Assembly (NCBI GenBank): GCA_005406025.1
Contig: BGZK01001309.1
Coordinates: forward strand, 1 to 64,000
DNA length: 64,000 bases
Source of the DNA: Eumeta japonica
Taxonomy: Eukaryota > Arthropoda > Insecta > Lepidoptera > Psychidae
Direction: 5' to 3'
A model generated the notes under the pieces. The model did no database searches, was not told where the DNA came from, and worked only from the letters and a program-made list of their open reading frames with translations. Shown one piece after another: positions 22,160 to 34,089 of the stretch. Made by a program: the position numbers and the translations under genes. Each line of letters begins with the position of its first letter. Positions within the stretch are counted from its first letter, which is position 1.

Positions 22160-23395
22160 GAAATTACGATGGATGAAATTATGAAAGCACTAAAGCGTAC
22201 GAAAGTTGAAAAAGGTGCCGAATATGGTAGAGTTTCGTCAGAGACACTAAGAGGCGGTAGGGGTATAGTGGCAAGCCTGCTGTTCTAATTCTTTAACAAA
22301 TGCTGGAAAAGCTATAGGGTACCTAATAATTGGTGTAAAGCAGTCTTTGTGTCTCTATATAAAAGTAAAGCCTCACGGCAGGTTTACACAAATTACCACC
22401 CTATAAGCCTCCTCAGCGTCGTTGGCAAACTGTATGCAAAAAATCACTATCAAAAGACTTGTGAATGAGATTGAAAACAAGATTTAGGACGTACAAGTCG
22501 GATTTCGAAAAGAAATGGGATGTTAGACAGGGATGTGTAGCTTCAACGTGGCTATTCAACCTATACATGGACAAATGCCTGCATTATTTGAAAGAGTATG
22601 AGTGTGGACGAAGGATGGATGAGCTGTCTGTCAAATGCCTTCTTTATGCCGACGACCTAGTAATCCTTAAAATGAATGAATCTGTTAAGAAAAGGCGTAT
22701 GAAAGTAAATGTCGGTGAGACTAATGTGATGGTGTTTGAAAGGGGCGAAAGCTCGACTGAATGCGTTATACTTATAGAAAGTGAGAAAGTCGAACAAGTG
22801 AGAGTTTGTGTACTTGGGTAGTCTGTTTACAAATTATAGCACCCATGATAGATATAGTGAAAGGAGAATGTATATGGAAAATAAAATTAATGGGGCCTTA
22901 CTCGCTGTGATGGATAACAAAAGCATCTCGCGACAAGCGCGCGCTTTGTCATTTACAGTGGGATCCTTATCACAACGCTAAATATGATAGTGAAAGTTGT
23001 GTATGGCAAAAGAAAAATGAAAGTAAGATTAATGCAGTGGTGATGCGATCGCTGCGTAGTATACATACTAGTAGTACACATACTACAATTTCCTTACAAT
23101 TGTAGTATGTGTGGAGTGAATCGGAAAGATAGATGTAGAAACAGTGATGTCAGAGAGCGGTGTGGTTTGAAGCAAGATGTAGTTACAAGAGATATATTGC
23201 ATTAGTTTGGCCATCTGAAAAGTGTGAGTGAAAGCAGATTGACAAGACAAATATATAGAAGGAATGTGTGTGATGGAAAGGTCGTTAAGGGTCACCCTAT
23301 AAAATCCCTATGTAGATCATATTCGTAGCATATTAAAAAAGGGCCAAATTTTAAGCATCTGAAATATGACATCCATGAAAAGATTTATAGATGTC
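22160..23395 (+). pseudogene. RTE-like LINE: reverse transcriptase part, frame-broken
   Basis: Pieces in order are MDEIMKALKRTKVEKGAEYG (22170), a frame reading PISLLSVVGKLYAK (about 22400), VRQGCVASTWLFNLYMDKCL (about 22520), the catalytic CLLYADDLVIL (about 22640), VNVGETNVMVFERGESSTEC (about 22710), a C-terminal region with WQKKNESKINAV-like sequence (about 23010) and KKGQILSI (about 23335). YADD is intact, but at least four frame changes or stops intervene. A palindromic insertion at about 23057-23102 interrupts the frame. Confidence 0.85.
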
Positions 23396-23398
23396 ATA

Positions 23399-23697
23399 AA
23401 TAAAATACTGAGATAAATTTTGCGATGTGACAGACGGCACTATTTAAATAAAAGACTAAGATAAATTTTGCGGCTCGTAATTTTCTCGCAAATGATATTT
23501 CGTATGAAAAACCGAGTTAGTCCCGCACCGACCCTCGTTTTCCGTTTATTCCACTCGCCCCTACGTCCGTAATTATCTATGGTTTAGGCAATTAAACTGT
23601 AATATAAAGGGTAATAATAAAACACTGATATAAATTATATGATGTAAGAGATGGCACTATTTGAATAAAATACTGCGATAAATTTTGGAATCTAAAT
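23399..23697. repeat. Minisatellite remnant on the right of the LINE
   Basis: At 23399-23473 are one and a half units (gacagacggcactatttaaa, then ataaattttgcgg), and at about 23618-23697 another (gatgtaagagatggcactat). They have the same orientation and core as the array at 18790-20762. Between them, 23474-23617 is unrelated sequence with a small GC-richer patch. Confidence 0.85.
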
Positions 23698-25770
23698 AAT
23701 CATCACATTGATACAGCACACTCAGAACCCTAAAGACAAACTAGCAAAGCTCGGTTGCCCAAGTATCCGTTAAACTCAAAAATTTTCCCGCAGGTGAAGT
23801 TTCAATAATGAACAAACACTATTTAGGAAATAACCCACAAAACGCGTTGGGAATTTTATACCAGCCGTCTACAAGGGCACACTCTGGTCGTATAAAACCA
23901 GCGAAATCAATCATTGTAATACACTTTGAAATTAATGTGGATGTTTACTCATTTCAATTTTCCCCGAAATCTGACAATTTGATGACAATCTGTGAATGAG
24001 AAGAAGAGGTTGTGTGAAATGAATGAAGCGTTGTATAAATGAAAATACATTCCGATTAAGAGTAAAATATATCTGACGTTTACTCTTTGAGAATCAACTT
24101 TCGAGTGTAGCCCGCGGTACGCAAATTAGGTGGGTTACGAAATCGAGTGTTACATGTTGTCATGTCGCTTCTCTACGCAACATATTCGCGCATTTTATTC
24201 TGATTGCGTGTATCTTTCTTCCATTCATACGTTGCCGAAGATACAATTTTCCTTAAAATTGTTGTTGGATTTCATGTATGAAAATTTTGATTGGAACAGA
24301 AAACGATAATTGAACTATTTTCATTTACTTTCATGTAAAAAATCCCAACGTGGCTTTGTAGTGTATGCCATTGTTTTTAATCTCAGTGAAAAATATAATT
24401 ATAAAACACTTTCATTTGTTCTAACTATTGCAAACGCTGAATCTCCTATTACGTCTATTAGTGAACTTAAAAGATCCAACTGATAAATTGGGACATTCGG
24501 TCTTTGCATTAATTAACCACAGAGTAGGTACCTAATGTGGCTAACCGCAAACCTTGTTTTATGCATATTTAGATCACGTTATTTAATTTAAAGGTCATCT
24601 AATATTTTTCTTATGCATGGTCAGATCTAAATGAGTAACAATTAATTATTCTTCGTGATTCGTGATTTCTAGAGTACATATTCATTGTCTACTCTTTAGG
24701 TTGCTATGGCTATCACACTTGTAGTGTTTGTGCAGTATGTAAAAGAATAATGAATTCAATTAAGTTCTCCTCACATACCTGCAGCACCAATTGAGCGTTA
24801 TTCAATTATTCTTTCTTTTAATGATTATTGATTCAGATGCCAATTTCACAGCTCATTGTCTACTACGGCCGTCATGGTAGTTGCTTTTAATGCGTAAAAA
24901 TCACAAAAACTATTTTTTGGATAATCTTTCTTGCTGTTTATACAGCGCTATGGCTAGCAGTCTTTCGATTTTGGCTCATTTTGCAAAGCGTCAAATTTTT
25001 ATTTTCAATATAAGTGAGCAATAAATAATCGGTTAAAATATTTATGATTTTACGTATTCGGTTACGCTAGCTTGACGTCGTTTGTACGTGTATTTGTTTC
25101 ACCCATGTCATAAAAATTATTTTCTGACATAGCGGACGTGCATATTCCATATGAATGAGTAAATAACCGAGTAGACGCGGCCGCATGCGCATGACGGTTT
25201 TCTATTCTGATGATTCGTTCTGGATCCTGCGATAGGGGTTATTCAGAAATTAGTACCCCACAACAAATATTACACCCGCGTCAGGTAAATAATGATTTTT
25301 CATAGAAACATTTTCATAGCGTAGTCATAAATCTGAAATGCAAGCAACCAGAATCTTGTGACCCAAACTTAATATCATGCTAGTTTTTGAACACGGTAGG
25401 ACACAGGAAAAAAAAAGCCTGATTTGGAACTGTGTTATTGCGCGTGTTTGCGTAAGTGGGTGTAGCTACGCAACACCGACTACTAAGAGTTGAGCTACGG
25501 CGAGTCACCTGACGTCATCAGCGGGACCCCTCACACTATAACATCGGCTTTATATGTTACTAGTTTTTTTCTCGTGATGCTGTCTGCGAGAAAGATAAAG
25601 ATAAACACAAAATAATGATAATTTCTATTCATTGTAAGATGTAGGACAGTTTTATCGAGTGTCAAAATGAATTAGCCATCGCTTCGATATAGAAGAAGGA
25701 GAGGAACTGTCAAAAAAACCATTTCGGGCATATTTAAGACATCAGCTCCGTGTCGGTCTCGTTTTCGATT
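23698..25770. other. Stretch without recognisable gene
   Basis: AT-rich, non-repetitive sequence. A short open frame at 23808-23999 has no resemblance to a known family. Around 25160-25600 there are isolated CpG-containing words, including a CRE-like tgacgtca at 25511, but no convincing promoter layout. Confidence 0.4.
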
Positions 25771-26024
25771 TCAATTCCGGTCGTCTGATGTTGGTGCCAA
25801 TTTGGCTTTCGCCTGCGACACCAGTCACAGTCCTAATCTCAATCTCAATAATGTCATATTCCCGTTCTCGATTTCGATCTCCATCCCCTTCCTAATTTCA
25901 ATTCCGGTCGTCTGATGTTGGTGCCAATTTGGCTTTCGCCTGCGACACCAGTCACAGTCCTAATCTCAATCTCAAAAATGTCATATTCCCGTTCTCGATT
26001 TCGATCTCCATCCCCTTACTAATT
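25771..26024. repeat. 127-bp tandem duplication, nearly identical
   Basis: Units 25771-25897 and 25898-26024 differ by eye at only two positions (aataatg versus aaaaatg; cttcct versus cttact). Both start tcaattccggtcgtctgatg. The unit contains tcgattt/tcgatct words of the kind scattered elsewhere in the window (near 9230, 29430, 31530 and 35600). The near-identity indicates a recent duplication. Confidence 0.95.
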
Positions 26025-26394
26025 TCAATGCCGGTAAAGAAATTAAAAATATCGGAATCGCTTAATTTCACGATATATATTGAATTAAACTAATGAATAT
26101 TAATTGCTATTCAATATTGCAATAATAGTCTTTGAAAAAGTCACCATTCACCTACAATAAAAGATTTCTCTTCGAAGGCCAAATAATCCAAATTGCAATA
26201 ATCCAAAGACGGTATGTATCTACAATCTTACATGTGTGACTAATATTACTGTTCCATATTTTTAGCCTTCGGTATCCATATCAATGGAAACGCGAGCGCA
26301 ACAAAAAAAAAACTACCAATAAAGGCACAAAGCAGTACGTAGGGTGCACGAGTACACGAGAGAGAAAAGCTCGCAGAAATATTATATTTCAGCA

Positions 26395-26960
26395 AACCTA
26401 ACCCCAACCTGCCGCGGACGTCGCCCCGGGGACCGGCGTCGGCTTCGAAATAAATAGCTTTTCGGGTCGAAGGCGAAAGGGCACAACGCGTCCTCTGCCC
26501 TTTCGGCCCGAATGGATCTCTCGAACGTAAACGACTAGGTCGTTTTTCGTGCGCGGGAGTCTGCAGGCGAATTATTTCCAGTCTCCGGCCTTCATATCTT
26601 TTAATTTAGCGGGGCGAGATAGTGTCCCGCGTGAAAAATAACGCCCTTTTATCGGCCGGCGGCGGCCGCTTCGGGCCTGCGCTGTCCGGACGCGCGCCGC
26701 GAGACGCCAGCGATAGGTGGTCAGCTTTTCGCAACGGACCGCACTCCATGATTTTTAGAAAAATACATGTTTTGCTTACGCCGCTCGTTTATTTATTCAG
26801 ATATCGTGTTTGTAAAGGACACTCGCACTGCGGCCGGCTGCAAGCTCGGATATCGGGACCGAAATTGAGACGGTCGTTCCAGTCGTGATCGAGAACGGGA
26901 CGATCTAGAGTTTGGCCATCGGTAGCGGCCCTGCTCGGGGGCGCGCAATTGGAAGAAACC
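26395..26960. promoter_or_regulatory. GC-rich island with an imperfect palindrome
   Basis: CpG-dense sequence (for example cgccccggggaccggcgtcgg near 26420 and gccggcggcggccgcttcgg near 26655) in AT-rich surroundings. Around 26465-26515 are cgaaagggca and its complement tgccctttcg, each flanked by a gggtcg or cggcccg word, giving an imperfect stem. The open frame at 26622-26888 is a composition effect with no family resemblance. It could be a promoter or untranslated first exon. Confidence 0.3.
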
Positions 26961-27967
26961 ATCTTATCGAAGGCTTTGGTTTCTCCTTTCGAACTACAAA
27001 CTACAAAAACAGAACAATTTTTAGGCCTGTGACGATTCGGGCAATGATTTGGCGATGGTTATTCTGTGACAATTGACGATCAGTGATTGTCTGCGACTGC
27101 TGGTGAAGGGCGCTTCTGTTATCTTCGACGTATCGCTCATTGCATGACGTACATCAGACGAGGGGATCGGGAGCGCATTCTTTAGTAGTTTCAATACTTC
27201 TGAACCTTCTCCATGTTGCTGATGATATGCCTAGTTGCCATGAAACGTACTTAGAAATAACAATATAACTATTTAATGGACTAAGATAAATAAAATATTG
27301 ACATTCGTTTCAGTTTTCGAAATCTGTCAATCCTTTCGAATCTATATTGAATTTCGCTGGATGAGGTTACATAGTGCAAGAATAAAGTCGAGGGTCGGCC
27401 GTGGGTTGCATGCTGCGTGTTACTGTACGTCGCAGGCAAACGTCTAATTTTGAGGTCACCGCAGCGGCTGCCCGCTCTTCAAAAGTATTCTTCTCATACA
27501 CTATTCAACGTAGATGATTGTAACAAACGTAAACAGGAGGTTCATGAATCGCTCTCGGACCAAAACTGACTTCAGTTTTGTGTCACTAAATGATAATTAA
27601 GCCTTCTAAATGGGTTCGTGACCTCATACAGTTGACTAATATGTAAAGACAATTATATTTCTAGTATTAAAACTATCTCTATCACTAATTTCGACAAACA
27701 ATTCTATTTTTTTCTTACATAAATCAATTTTCATACATAAGTTGCCATACCAGAGTTAAAATTCCAAATTCTCGGGGGTATCTACTTGAGGTCCCAGCTG
27801 GTAAATCGCGCGGACGGCTGATTTCTATAACACGCAAATTCTATACATATGTGCGATACATCACCATCCAATTATCAGTTATGAGAGTTCTAGTTATTCA
27901 AAAGTCAAAATAAACGTGTCTGTTATTTTGTAATGCAGAATATTTCTTATCTTTTTAATTTTGTAAA

Positions 27968-28160
27968 TAAACTAGCTATTGCTCGCGGCCCCGCCCGCGT
28001 AGATTTTTTTTTTTTTGGATAGGATTTTCGTAATATCCGTTCTCAGTGAATGTCTACGTGGCCAAAAGAGTAACTCAGCCGTATTTCAAATCAATTGGCT
28101 CTATGGTTTCGGAGATCTCGTGATGAGTCAGTTATCTTTTAATGGCATTTCGCTTTTATA
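27968..28160 (+). repeat. Lepidopteran-type dispersed repeat fragment
   Basis: It begins ctagctattgctcgcggcc and ccgcccgcgtagatttt, followed by words such as ttctcagtgaatgtctacgt and tttcaaatcaattggctcta. This resembles the abundant moth and butterfly element beginning ctagct.ttgcccgcggcttcgcccgcgt. The sequence near 49140-49172 carries the same end motif in reverse orientation. Confidence 0.5.
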
Positions 28161-28535
28161 TGTGTACATAAATATAAATATAAAGATCTACATCGAGGAG
28201 GTACAAACCCAAAATTGTAGTACAGAATATTAAACGCCCAAGCCCAATCCTATTTGTGTATGACATTAGCGCTGTATGGCGTCCACAACTTTTGGGGAAT
28301 TACCCAGTAATTGTGTGTTGGTGAAATAATAGGAACATTGATTATAGAATAGGTTACTATTATTAATATGTATATATATTGTTATTAATTTTGATTCCGG
28401 TTTTTGCAATATAAGTTTAAGTACACAGTAAAACTATCATCTAATTGTGTTTTTCATTTTTCAGATTGAAAACATATATTAGGGTCTGAGTTTTCGCTCT
28501 AGCCACATTTTACTTCTTTGCACTTTGATGTAGAA

Positions 28536-28715
28536 TCATTTACATTTCTTAGAACAATAATGGTTATCTGCCACATCTCTAGCAGTAAAATGATTGACTA
28601 ATTTGGATATTGCAGTCAATCGGGTGTTAATAATTCCTTCATCACCTTCATCAACTTGAAAGAAATATATTCTTCTCGAATGATAACGATGATGTTGTGG
28701 ACCTTTTTTGGATTC
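28536..28715 (-). CDS. Possible terminal exon, unrecognised
   Basis: On the minus strand an acceptor-like ttgtttcag is followed by an open stretch of about 59 codons ending in TGA at 28536-28538. The C-terminal part reads DEGIINTRLTAISKLVNH then FTARDVADNHYCSKKC. The A.D....YC..C ending recalls unclassified transposon-related insect proteins in which a ..DL.A.DA.YH..C motif occurs, but this is weak. No partner exon upstream is convincing and no poly(A) signal is close. It may be a transposon fragment. Confidence 0.2.
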   Translation of the reverse strand, partial: ESKKGPQHHRYHSRRIYFFQVDEGDEGIINTRLTAISKLVNHFTARDVADNHYCSKKCK

Positions 28716-28729
28716 CTGAAACAATTACA

Positions 28730-31700
28730 GTAAATAGCTATTACGCATACAGTATTTTGATATAAACTGCACGAAATACTTGGGCATTGTGGCTCGCATA
28801 ATAATAAAAAAAATTTAAAGTTTTTCAAAATAAAGACTAAATTCGTTATGGTAAACAACGCTAAACCTTTATAAAATTCATGAAAAGGGTCTCGAAACCG
28901 TGGTTCTGTGATGACCAAACCGTCCCCGTGTAACCAACGCGTCCTGGAGATTGATAAATAAGTTAATCCAACTTTTATTTAGCAGTTTAGTTAATTTTCA
29001 ATTTGCAATGGTGAATATCGTACCTAATTCCGATAATATTGATAATGATATTGTAATTTATCAAAAATGTATTGCGTATCCCGATAACCTTGCCAGTTCT
29101 TCACAGCGAGCGCTGCGGTCGAACGTATTTCCTCTATCATACACTTGGCAAATAGCGAAGACGAGCATGTGTTTTTCCGTATGTGTGTGTAGTTATAATA
29201 TTTTTAGATAAATGCCTTCAACCAATTTGATTTTGTAATATTCTTTGGTAAATCAATCTTAATGGAGAAAATGGAATAGACCTTTGACGAAGGATTTTGA
29301 AATATGCGATGCGAGTTAAGCAAAAAAGTCAACACTTTAACGCTTATGTGGAAAACTTAATTGGATATAAAACTAGGAACGATTTTTTTTGAAAAAGGTT
29401 CCTCTCGATATTCGCATCAGGGTCCAGGTCAGATACGGGATCGGTATCGAGATTCAAATCGATTTCGGTATACGAGTCAGGACAGTCCGCAGCGGCGCAC
29501 GAGCACTTAAACAACGGAGGTTTAGCTACTCGGGCAGCTGACGGGCGCAGCTTGTGCTTATGACATAAGTTTCTGCCCATACCTTTCATATGCCAATTAT
29601 GACAGCATGATGGTACAAACCTTGGATATTATTTAAACATTTAACTACGCACAAGCAAGAAACTTAATAACACTTAATGCACATCTGTTTGAAAGTTATG
29701 CATCGTTCGTATAATTAATCAATTCGTTTAATTAATATATTGATTAAATTATGGTTAATAAATTAGTTTAATAGATCTCGTGTGAATTTTACTTTCCTCC
29801 ATAGACAACCGCTCGGGTGCTTGCAAAGGCTATTTACATAATTAAGTGTCATAAAGAGAAATAGAAATGTCGGAAAAAGATGCTAAAAAAACAAATAATG
29901 AAGTGCAAATTGGTTGCGGCCATTACACTGTTAGTTGTTAGCTTTAAGTTACGGGTAGGCCACTTCGACACAATGAAACTAAGTGGGAGCGGGTGCATGT
30001 TTTGGTTTTGTTTGAAACGATGAAAGCGGTTAGTAAAACTTTTCCTAAGACTGTCTTTAATAACAAAGTTTATTTTTTTCTGATTTAATAAAAGAAATCA
30101 TTGATTTTTCAAATGGGTATGAATTTTTAAAGTTGTAAATTTAACACAACATAAAAGCCTTAACTGATATCTACTCTGACTCTATTAATTTTCAAAAACA
30201 AGTTGAAATAATGTAAAACTTAATAAAATATAACATTGTGTAATAATTGTTAGGGATGACTTGAAGAAATAAATCGTTTGTATATACTTAATTAACAAAT
30301 AACGTTATATATTAAAACAATATTATAAATAAACTATCTCAACTATAGTTTTAATATATTCGCTATGAATGGCAGTGTAATATTTTTCTTAATCAAGGTA
30401 CAAGCAATGAGATATTTGATAGAATGTATGCAATCGAGGGTTTGTCAACGTTTTCTTTTAGACCTTGCAGCGATTTGGAGTGACTTGCAGCTACCCTGCA
30501 ACACATGCAAGAAACGGACTCGGTACCTCGTTAGAAAGATAACGCTTATAGAGAGAAGATAGGGATCAAGATCGTGTAATGACAATGTTAAACGGCATTA
30601 TTGACGTTATCAGTTTGAGTGATGCCATCGGCACAAAAATAGGCGACCGCACCGACCGCGCTGGGGTCTTCTTCGTGCTGTCGTTGAGCAGCTCGTCAAC
30701 ATCATCAGGTAGCACCCGACTCGCTTGCTTGTGGACGTGCTGAGCTGAAAACGTAGTTCTAAATCACGCGAGTGCTTATTTATACCAGCGACCACACACT
30801 GAGCGAAGACCTTATCATAAACTGATAGTCAGTTTTCGTCTATATTATAGATGTCTTGAACATCAAGTAAAATGCACTTGCAAGGCTTTAAAAGGAATAG
30901 GATCACTATGGTTCCTTTCGCCGTGAGACGAAGCACAGTACGTAGGTCGAATACTTCATACAACTTTAAGAAGTTAATGAGACGTTCTGAGGATCCCTAA
31001 CTTCATACGTATGATGAATTTGTAAAGGAAAACACAAAAGTCAAACAACACTTTGAACACAAAGCGACTGTTCTTCTGACAAAAACGTATACTATGTACA
31101 TTATATATGTTTGTTTTTTGTTTGATGTTAAATTTGCTGGGCCGATCGATCTAAGCATGGCACATGGAATGGCTCTCCCTGTGATCAAAATATATAGGTT
31201 GAACTTATATTCAATTCCCGTTTTTGTAAAAGAAAGGTTTTCAATTACTTTGTTTTCAAGGGATTAAATTATCCCGTCTCATATTACACACATAAAGGAA
31301 GCTGCTTATGATGAAAACATAGGTGAAAAAAAAGGAAATCATTGTCGGTACATAAGTTTGGTTTGACGCAAAATCTGCTACAACAGTCAACATAAAACTT
31401 CTTGCGAATAAAGTAATTGCACATTTAATTAAAATAGAGACCTTATATAAAAAATACTGCATTTCTTGCGGTCGAACTGCTGAACTTATCAATGTAGGCG
31501 ATATGTTGTAGTGCTGACGGAACCGGTATCAGAACCGAAACCGGCATTCGAATCGAGAGCGAGATTAACCACAATGAATTAGTACGTGATCAGTGTAAAA
31601 TACAAAAGAATCGATTCTGTGTCCACGCGGGTGAAGTGTCAGGCGAGAGGCGATAACACGGCAAAAGGATTGGCATAAATAATCGCTTTTACGATGATAG

Positions 31701-31855
31701 AAGTTACGAAAACTCAAAATCGATAGTTTCTTTTCGGGCGAATACCTAGTTGTTCGTATGACTTCTATCGGCGCACGTTCGTTCGCAAGGTGCAATAAAA
31801 TAAGCGTGCAGGACGAAAAATCCCGCCTTGAACGTTAAAAAAATGTAAAATATAG
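28730..31855. other. Stretch without recognisable gene
   Basis: AT-rich sequence with several open frames under 100 codons, none with a recognisable domain. A patch of gatt/gaatc words with alternating purine and pyrimidine (29400-29480, 31515-31565) resembles other simple-repeat-like patches in the window. Confidence 0.4.
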
Positions 31856-31859
31856 GAAA

Positions 31860-32110
31860 CTCATTTAAGTCGCCGCGCTCGGGGTGTCGGAGGTGTTCGC
31901 CGGGGTCCCGAATGCAATTACCCCCCTGCCACCGCGTCCCGCCCCGCGCGCCGGCCGCGTCGGGAGCTTTCGGTTCAAAGCTCAAGGAAAAATTATTTTC
32001 CTCTGCCCCCGGGGCGGGAAGAGGGCGGGGAAGACGCGCCGGCCGCTGTTGACGTTGGTAAGTGGTTTGCGACGAGGGAGTGCGGCGGCGCCGTGTTATT
32101 GGGCGGAAGT
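31860..32110. promoter_or_regulatory. GC-rich island with a splice donor
   Basis: GC-dense sequence (ccgcgtcccgccccgcgcgc near 31935; gcggggaagacgcgccggcc near 32026). A donor-like GTAAGT lies at 32058-32063 on the + strand. Overlapping open frames on both strands (31884-32120, 31746-32132) are low-complexity proline- and arginine-rich, as expected by chance in such DNA. A promoter with an untranslated first exon is possible but unproven. Confidence 0.3.
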
Positions 32111-33576
32111 GAAAAATTAAAGAAATTCTCAAACGCCATTGTTACGTTTCCAATTGAAAGTCTAATAATCATCGAACACCCTTTTTGTAATTACTGTGGT
32201 GCGGCGAATTGCGCTGGTTGGAAAATTTTGTTTCACAATAATGACACACTCAAAAAAAGGATGAAAAATAGAAAGGACTCGTACTTCAATTTCCTTCGAG
32301 TGGTCACCGCTGGTCTCCTACGCGTTTTATTACATGTAGCGGCGCGGGTGCGGAGTTCGCGAAGTCCGTTGCGAGCTGCAGGCGGATCGGTACTAACAGG
32401 TGAGAGGGTAGGGAGGCGCAATATGGAAAGTTATAGGCAATGATGACAACCAGGATGGAATGTGTGTCATCATTGCAACACAAAACACCAACCAAAATTA
32501 CGGCGCAACCAATCTGAAATGTCGGAACCTGATTAACAAGATATACGACGGAACACGATGATGTACGACGAGTCAGGACTTACTCCTAACTCCAAAAATA
32601 AAACCTATTTTACATTTTAGGGGAAGAATTTCAGAAAATTTTAGCTGTAACTTTTTGTTTGTAATCAAAAAACTTCACTTTAGGCTTTATTTTTATCTGT
32701 AATGTTGATGTGTAATTATAAAACCGTCGGAATTCGCACACAATTCGCGTGCCTACACCATACGAGGCGCCCTCATTCGACGCGTTTTCTGACTTCAGCA
32801 CCTTCCTTTGTACGCCGATGAGTCAGCTAATCAGTGCTTCCCTTCCGTACGCGGCACACCAGCAACGCCGAGTCATGTCGATCGCGGGATGACCTCAAGA
32901 GTGTTCTCTCGATGATTGTGATAGAGTTTCATATTTATACCGTTTTGTAACTTACGGGCCATCACAGTCAACCTTTTTAGATGTCACACCGTTACTTGTT
33001 AGTATTACAGTAATTTAACACTCGTTTTACTATCTTTTTTTATTTATAAATTCACACATATTCTGCAAAAGGAACGGACAGAGACCATACTATATCTTCC
33101 TCACTTTACTCATATCATTCTCCTTGGTTACCACGACCCGCAACTCGCACGCCGGCGCGGCGTGGGACTGTTACAACAACGTGCTAAAAAAATTACATAA
33201 CTGTTTTGTTCGTGTAACAATATCATATCGAATCCTTTTCGATATTGTGAATTTAAAATTTGAACGGTTATATTACTTTTGTCCTGAGTCTAAGTTTAGA
33301 CGTTATACTTTCATAAGGAAATTAGAAAAAATGATTGAACTGAATTTCGGAATATCACGAAATGAGCGCGTTCGTGTATTAAGTTAGTAAATAAACGCTT
33401 GTCGGCTAACTTCACTCGCAAGTCCTAGACTGCAGACGCAGTGCGGGAGTGGGGAGCGTCTACTATAATATACTACCTGCGCAAACGAGCTTCGCTCGTC
33501 GTATTTCCAGGTTTCCGTGGAATATAATAATTTCCCATGGAAAAAGTTCCTTATGTACACACGCTTATTCGCTTTA

Positions 33577-34089
33577 TTCATATAATCCCAACAATACCAT
33601 AGCAACAATGCAATCGCCTCAAAATTTCAGAAATGACGTTAAGGAAACATTTTTTATCAAATTTTTCCAGAAAAGGCATCCATATATACGTATACAAACT
33701 TCAACCGTCGTGGCCCGTTCGAGCTGCCCGCCCGCCGCCTGACGCAGTTAGCGGTGACCGCGCCGAGACGCAGGCTCATCAATCAGTGCGACCAGACAAA
33801 TATTCGTTGGACAAAAATTTTATGTTTGTGTTGAATTTGGGTGTTCCTGTGTATAATGTGAATATATAGAAAGAAATATATGTATTCTATCAACTATGCG
33901 ATAGCATCGTTGCTTAGTTTGGCACCAGACGGTGGTGTGTGTTGGAAAATGTTTATTACTTGCGTATTATGATTTATATGTACAAAGGCTGAGCTATTAA
34001 TAGTTTAGGAATTATTGTCTTCTTATGGAATATCAAAAATATTATAATGGGGTTGCATTGTTGCTATGGTATTGTTGGGATTATATGAA
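33577..34089. repeat. Element bounded by 37-bp perfect inverted repeats
   Basis: Bases 33577-33613 are the exact reverse complement of 34053-34089. The arms contain ttcatataatcccaacaata and its complement. The 439 bases between the arms show no internal symmetry, no transposase and no long open frame. This looks like a non-autonomous DNA transposon (MITE), but I cannot see a target-site duplication outside the arms, so the arms may be internal to a larger element or arise from an inverted duplication. Confidence 0.7.

Larger units (their letters stand above)
20763..23398 (+). mobile_element. RTE-like non-LTR retrotransposon, decayed, inside the minisatellite
   Basis: Domains in order on the + strand are a 5' untranslated part (agggtagacagagac near 20808), an APE-type endonuclease (about 21200-21640) and a reverse transcriptase with C-terminal region (about 22160-23395). 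Many stops and frameshifts occur between them. The minisatellite ends at about 20762 and resumes at 23399, so the element either inserted into the array or was captured by it. Coordinates of the ends are taken from where the satellite stops and restarts. Confidence 0.8.

Noticed and set aside
26622..26888. 88-codon open frame in a GC-rich island
   Set aside because: Composition explains its length; no recognisable domain and no flanking exon.
31746..32132. Overlapping 128- and 78-codon frames on opposite strands
   Set aside because: Both are low-complexity proline- and arginine-rich, typical of chance frames in GC-rich DNA where stop codons are rare.
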